Source: Aquificota bacterium (GTDB taxonomy: Bacteria; Aquificota; Aquificia; Aquificales; Hydrogenothermaceae). Taken from it: a stretch of DNA of 6,885 nt. Of the stretch, positions 6,107-6,885 are shown piece by piece. The stretch covers positions 1 to 6,885 of the forward strand of contig JAADEU010000021.1 in the NCBI GenBank assembly GCA_013153235.1, in the 5' to 3' direction. A program made the translations under genes and the position numbers. The notes beneath the pieces are model-generated. The model saw only the letters and a program-made list of their open reading frames with translations. It was not told the DNA's origin and did no database searches. Numbering within the stretch: the stretch's first letter is position 1; every line of letters starts with the position of its first letter.

Positions 6107-6505
6107 CTACTTTTTGAGTGTTAAAAGCCAGTTTATGATTTTCCTAATCTCTTCGTCGGTATAGTAAGGCTTCTGGGCAGGCATGTACATGGTATCCAGC
6201 TTGCCCATTTTGACCTTCAGGTTTTCCTTCATCCACTGGGCCCACTTACCTTTGCTGCCGTACTTGATGGACTGGAATAGCTGTTTCCTCAGTGTGTCCT
6301 CAGGCACATCCTTGTACCTTTCCATAATAACCTTAAATGGTGGAGCTATAAGTTTCTTTTTTACATCGTGGCACCATGCACAGTGTTTTGCAATGAGTTT
6401 TCCCTCAAGGATAGGGTCCTTTTTCAAATCCTCTCCTGTTATTCCCCCTGCATAGACTCCTGATATAACTGCCGAAAGCATCATACCGGCTATTATTTTT
6501 TTCAT
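6107..6505 (-). CDS. Periplasmic monohaem class I cytochrome c, Nos-cluster associated
   Basis: Small electron carrier exported by Sec and fitted with haem c in the periplasm. 132 aa. A signal peptide (1-19, ending GVYA) precedes one haem-binding CAWCH (42-46), and Met108 in MYMPAQ (106-111) is the likely sixth iron ligand. The C-terminal helix YTDEEIRKIINWLLTLKK is typical of class I cytochromes c. The start has a strong ribosome binding site, AGGAGGT (6511-6517), which overlaps the nosY stop codon; the two genes are 10 bases apart and surely co-transcribed. Placement directly behind nosY suggests that it donates electrons to N2O reductase, as the NosC cytochromes of Campylobacterota nos clusters are proposed to do. 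That role is inference; the protein could also serve another reductase or oxidase. Confidence 0.88.
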   Translation of the reverse strand: MKKIIAGMMLSAVISGVYAGGITGEDLKKDPILEGKLIAKHCAWCHDVKKKLIAPPFKVIMERYKDVPEDTLRKQLFQSIKYGSKGKWAQWMKENLKVKMGKLDTMYMPAQKPYYTDEEIRKIINWLLTLKK

Positions 6506-6515
6506 TTTTCACCTC

Positions 6516-6885
6516 CTAAAAATCTTTTCTTCCAAATTTCCACAGTCCAATAAGAAGCGGAACAACTGTCCAGATAACCATAACCCCCAGCGAGGTGGCC
6601 ATTCCCAGTGCAGTATCAAAAAACTGTTTGAATATGGTTCCTGTATAACCCAGCAGTGCAGATATATCTAACTGTAATATAACGAAAATTCTGGCTATAT
6701 CAACAGGGTTAAGCATTGACAGAACAAGTACAGGTTTTTCAAGGGGATACTGCTGGAAGTATATGATTATAAACAGGATTATACCATCATATATAAGGGT
6801 CACATACAGCCACAGGAGTATTGAGGCACCAAATCCCTTCACCCTGTCTTCAAAAAATGTGGCTATTAAAAATGCAAAGGCCACA
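6516..6885 (-). CDS. nosY: NosY-like ABC transporter permease, C-terminal part (5' end beyond the window)
   Basis: Membrane component of the NosDFY complex, an ABC transporter needed to mature the copper centres of nitrous oxide reductase. Only the last 122-123 codons are visible; the frame is open to the right edge, and the GTG at 6884 is just an internal codon. Three hydrophobic segments are seen: about 18-43 (GASILLWLYVTLIYDGIILF), 52-70 and 94-117. The NosY-like features are LYVTLIYDG, the MLNPVDIARIF stretch (57-67) near the membrane, and a closing VPLLIGLWKFGRKDF, as ABC-2-type permeases commonly end. The cytochrome c gene follows after 10 bases. The call is by resemblance plus the copper/cytochrome context; another ABC-2-type permease (for instance a Cu-processing or multidrug system) is the alternative. 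Confidence 0.75.
   Translation of the reverse strand, partial: VAFAFLIATFFEDRVKGFGASILLWLYVTLIYDGIILFIIIYFQQYPLEKPVLVLSMLNPVDIARIFVILQLDISALLGYTGTIFKQFFDTALGMATSLGVMVIWTVVPLLIGLWKFGRKDF

Noticed and set aside
6882..6884. GTG at the right edge as start of the permease
   Set aside because: The frame is open through the edge and the visible part resembles only the C-terminal portion of NosY.

Overview
The window looks like a piece of chromosome from a thermophilic, Gram-negative, denitrifying bacterium, most likely an Aquificota of the Hydrogenothermaceae type (Persephonella or Sulfurihydrogenibium-like). The taxon is inferred from AT-rich sequence, Lys/Glu/Ile-rich proteins and the gene content. 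A lipid A kinase and a TonB-dependent receptor show an outer membrane. The nosY end and copper genes indicate nitrous oxide respiration. No RNA gene, insertion sequence, CRISPR array or phage gene is visible.

Left part (1-1620, minus strand): lpxK is followed 3 bp later by scpA, which runs off the left edge, so a lipid A kinase and a condensin subunit share a transcript. Centre-left (1623-2783, plus strand): a membrane-anchored diguanylate cyclase is divergent from lpxK. Its reading frame extends 30 codons upstream of the first conventional start, to an ATA codon placed just behind a strong ribosome binding site. The two divergent promoters appear to share one self-complementary -35 hexamer.

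Right part (2835-6885): this is the copper-handling flank of a nos (nitrous oxide reductase) cluster. It holds an OprC/NosA-type TonB-dependent copper receptor (minus), a Sco/SenC protein and a PCu(A)C periplasmic copper chaperone (plus, coupled), then a monohaem cytochrome c and the C-terminal part of NosY (minus, entering from the right edge). The divergent gap between the receptor and sco carries two adjacent Crp/Fnr-family boxes, 17 bp apart centre to centre. They would link copper uptake and copper delivery to anaerobiosis or nitrogen oxides.

Working model (inference): the receptor brings copper across the outer membrane, PCu(A)C and Sco pass it to periplasmic copper sites such as CuA of N2O reductase or of a haem-copper oxidase, NosY belongs to the Nos ABC transporter needed for NosZ maturation, and the cytochrome c feeds electrons to the reductase. 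Both convergent junctions are very tight, and each seems to place the terminator of the minus-strand gene inside the end of the opposing coding sequence.
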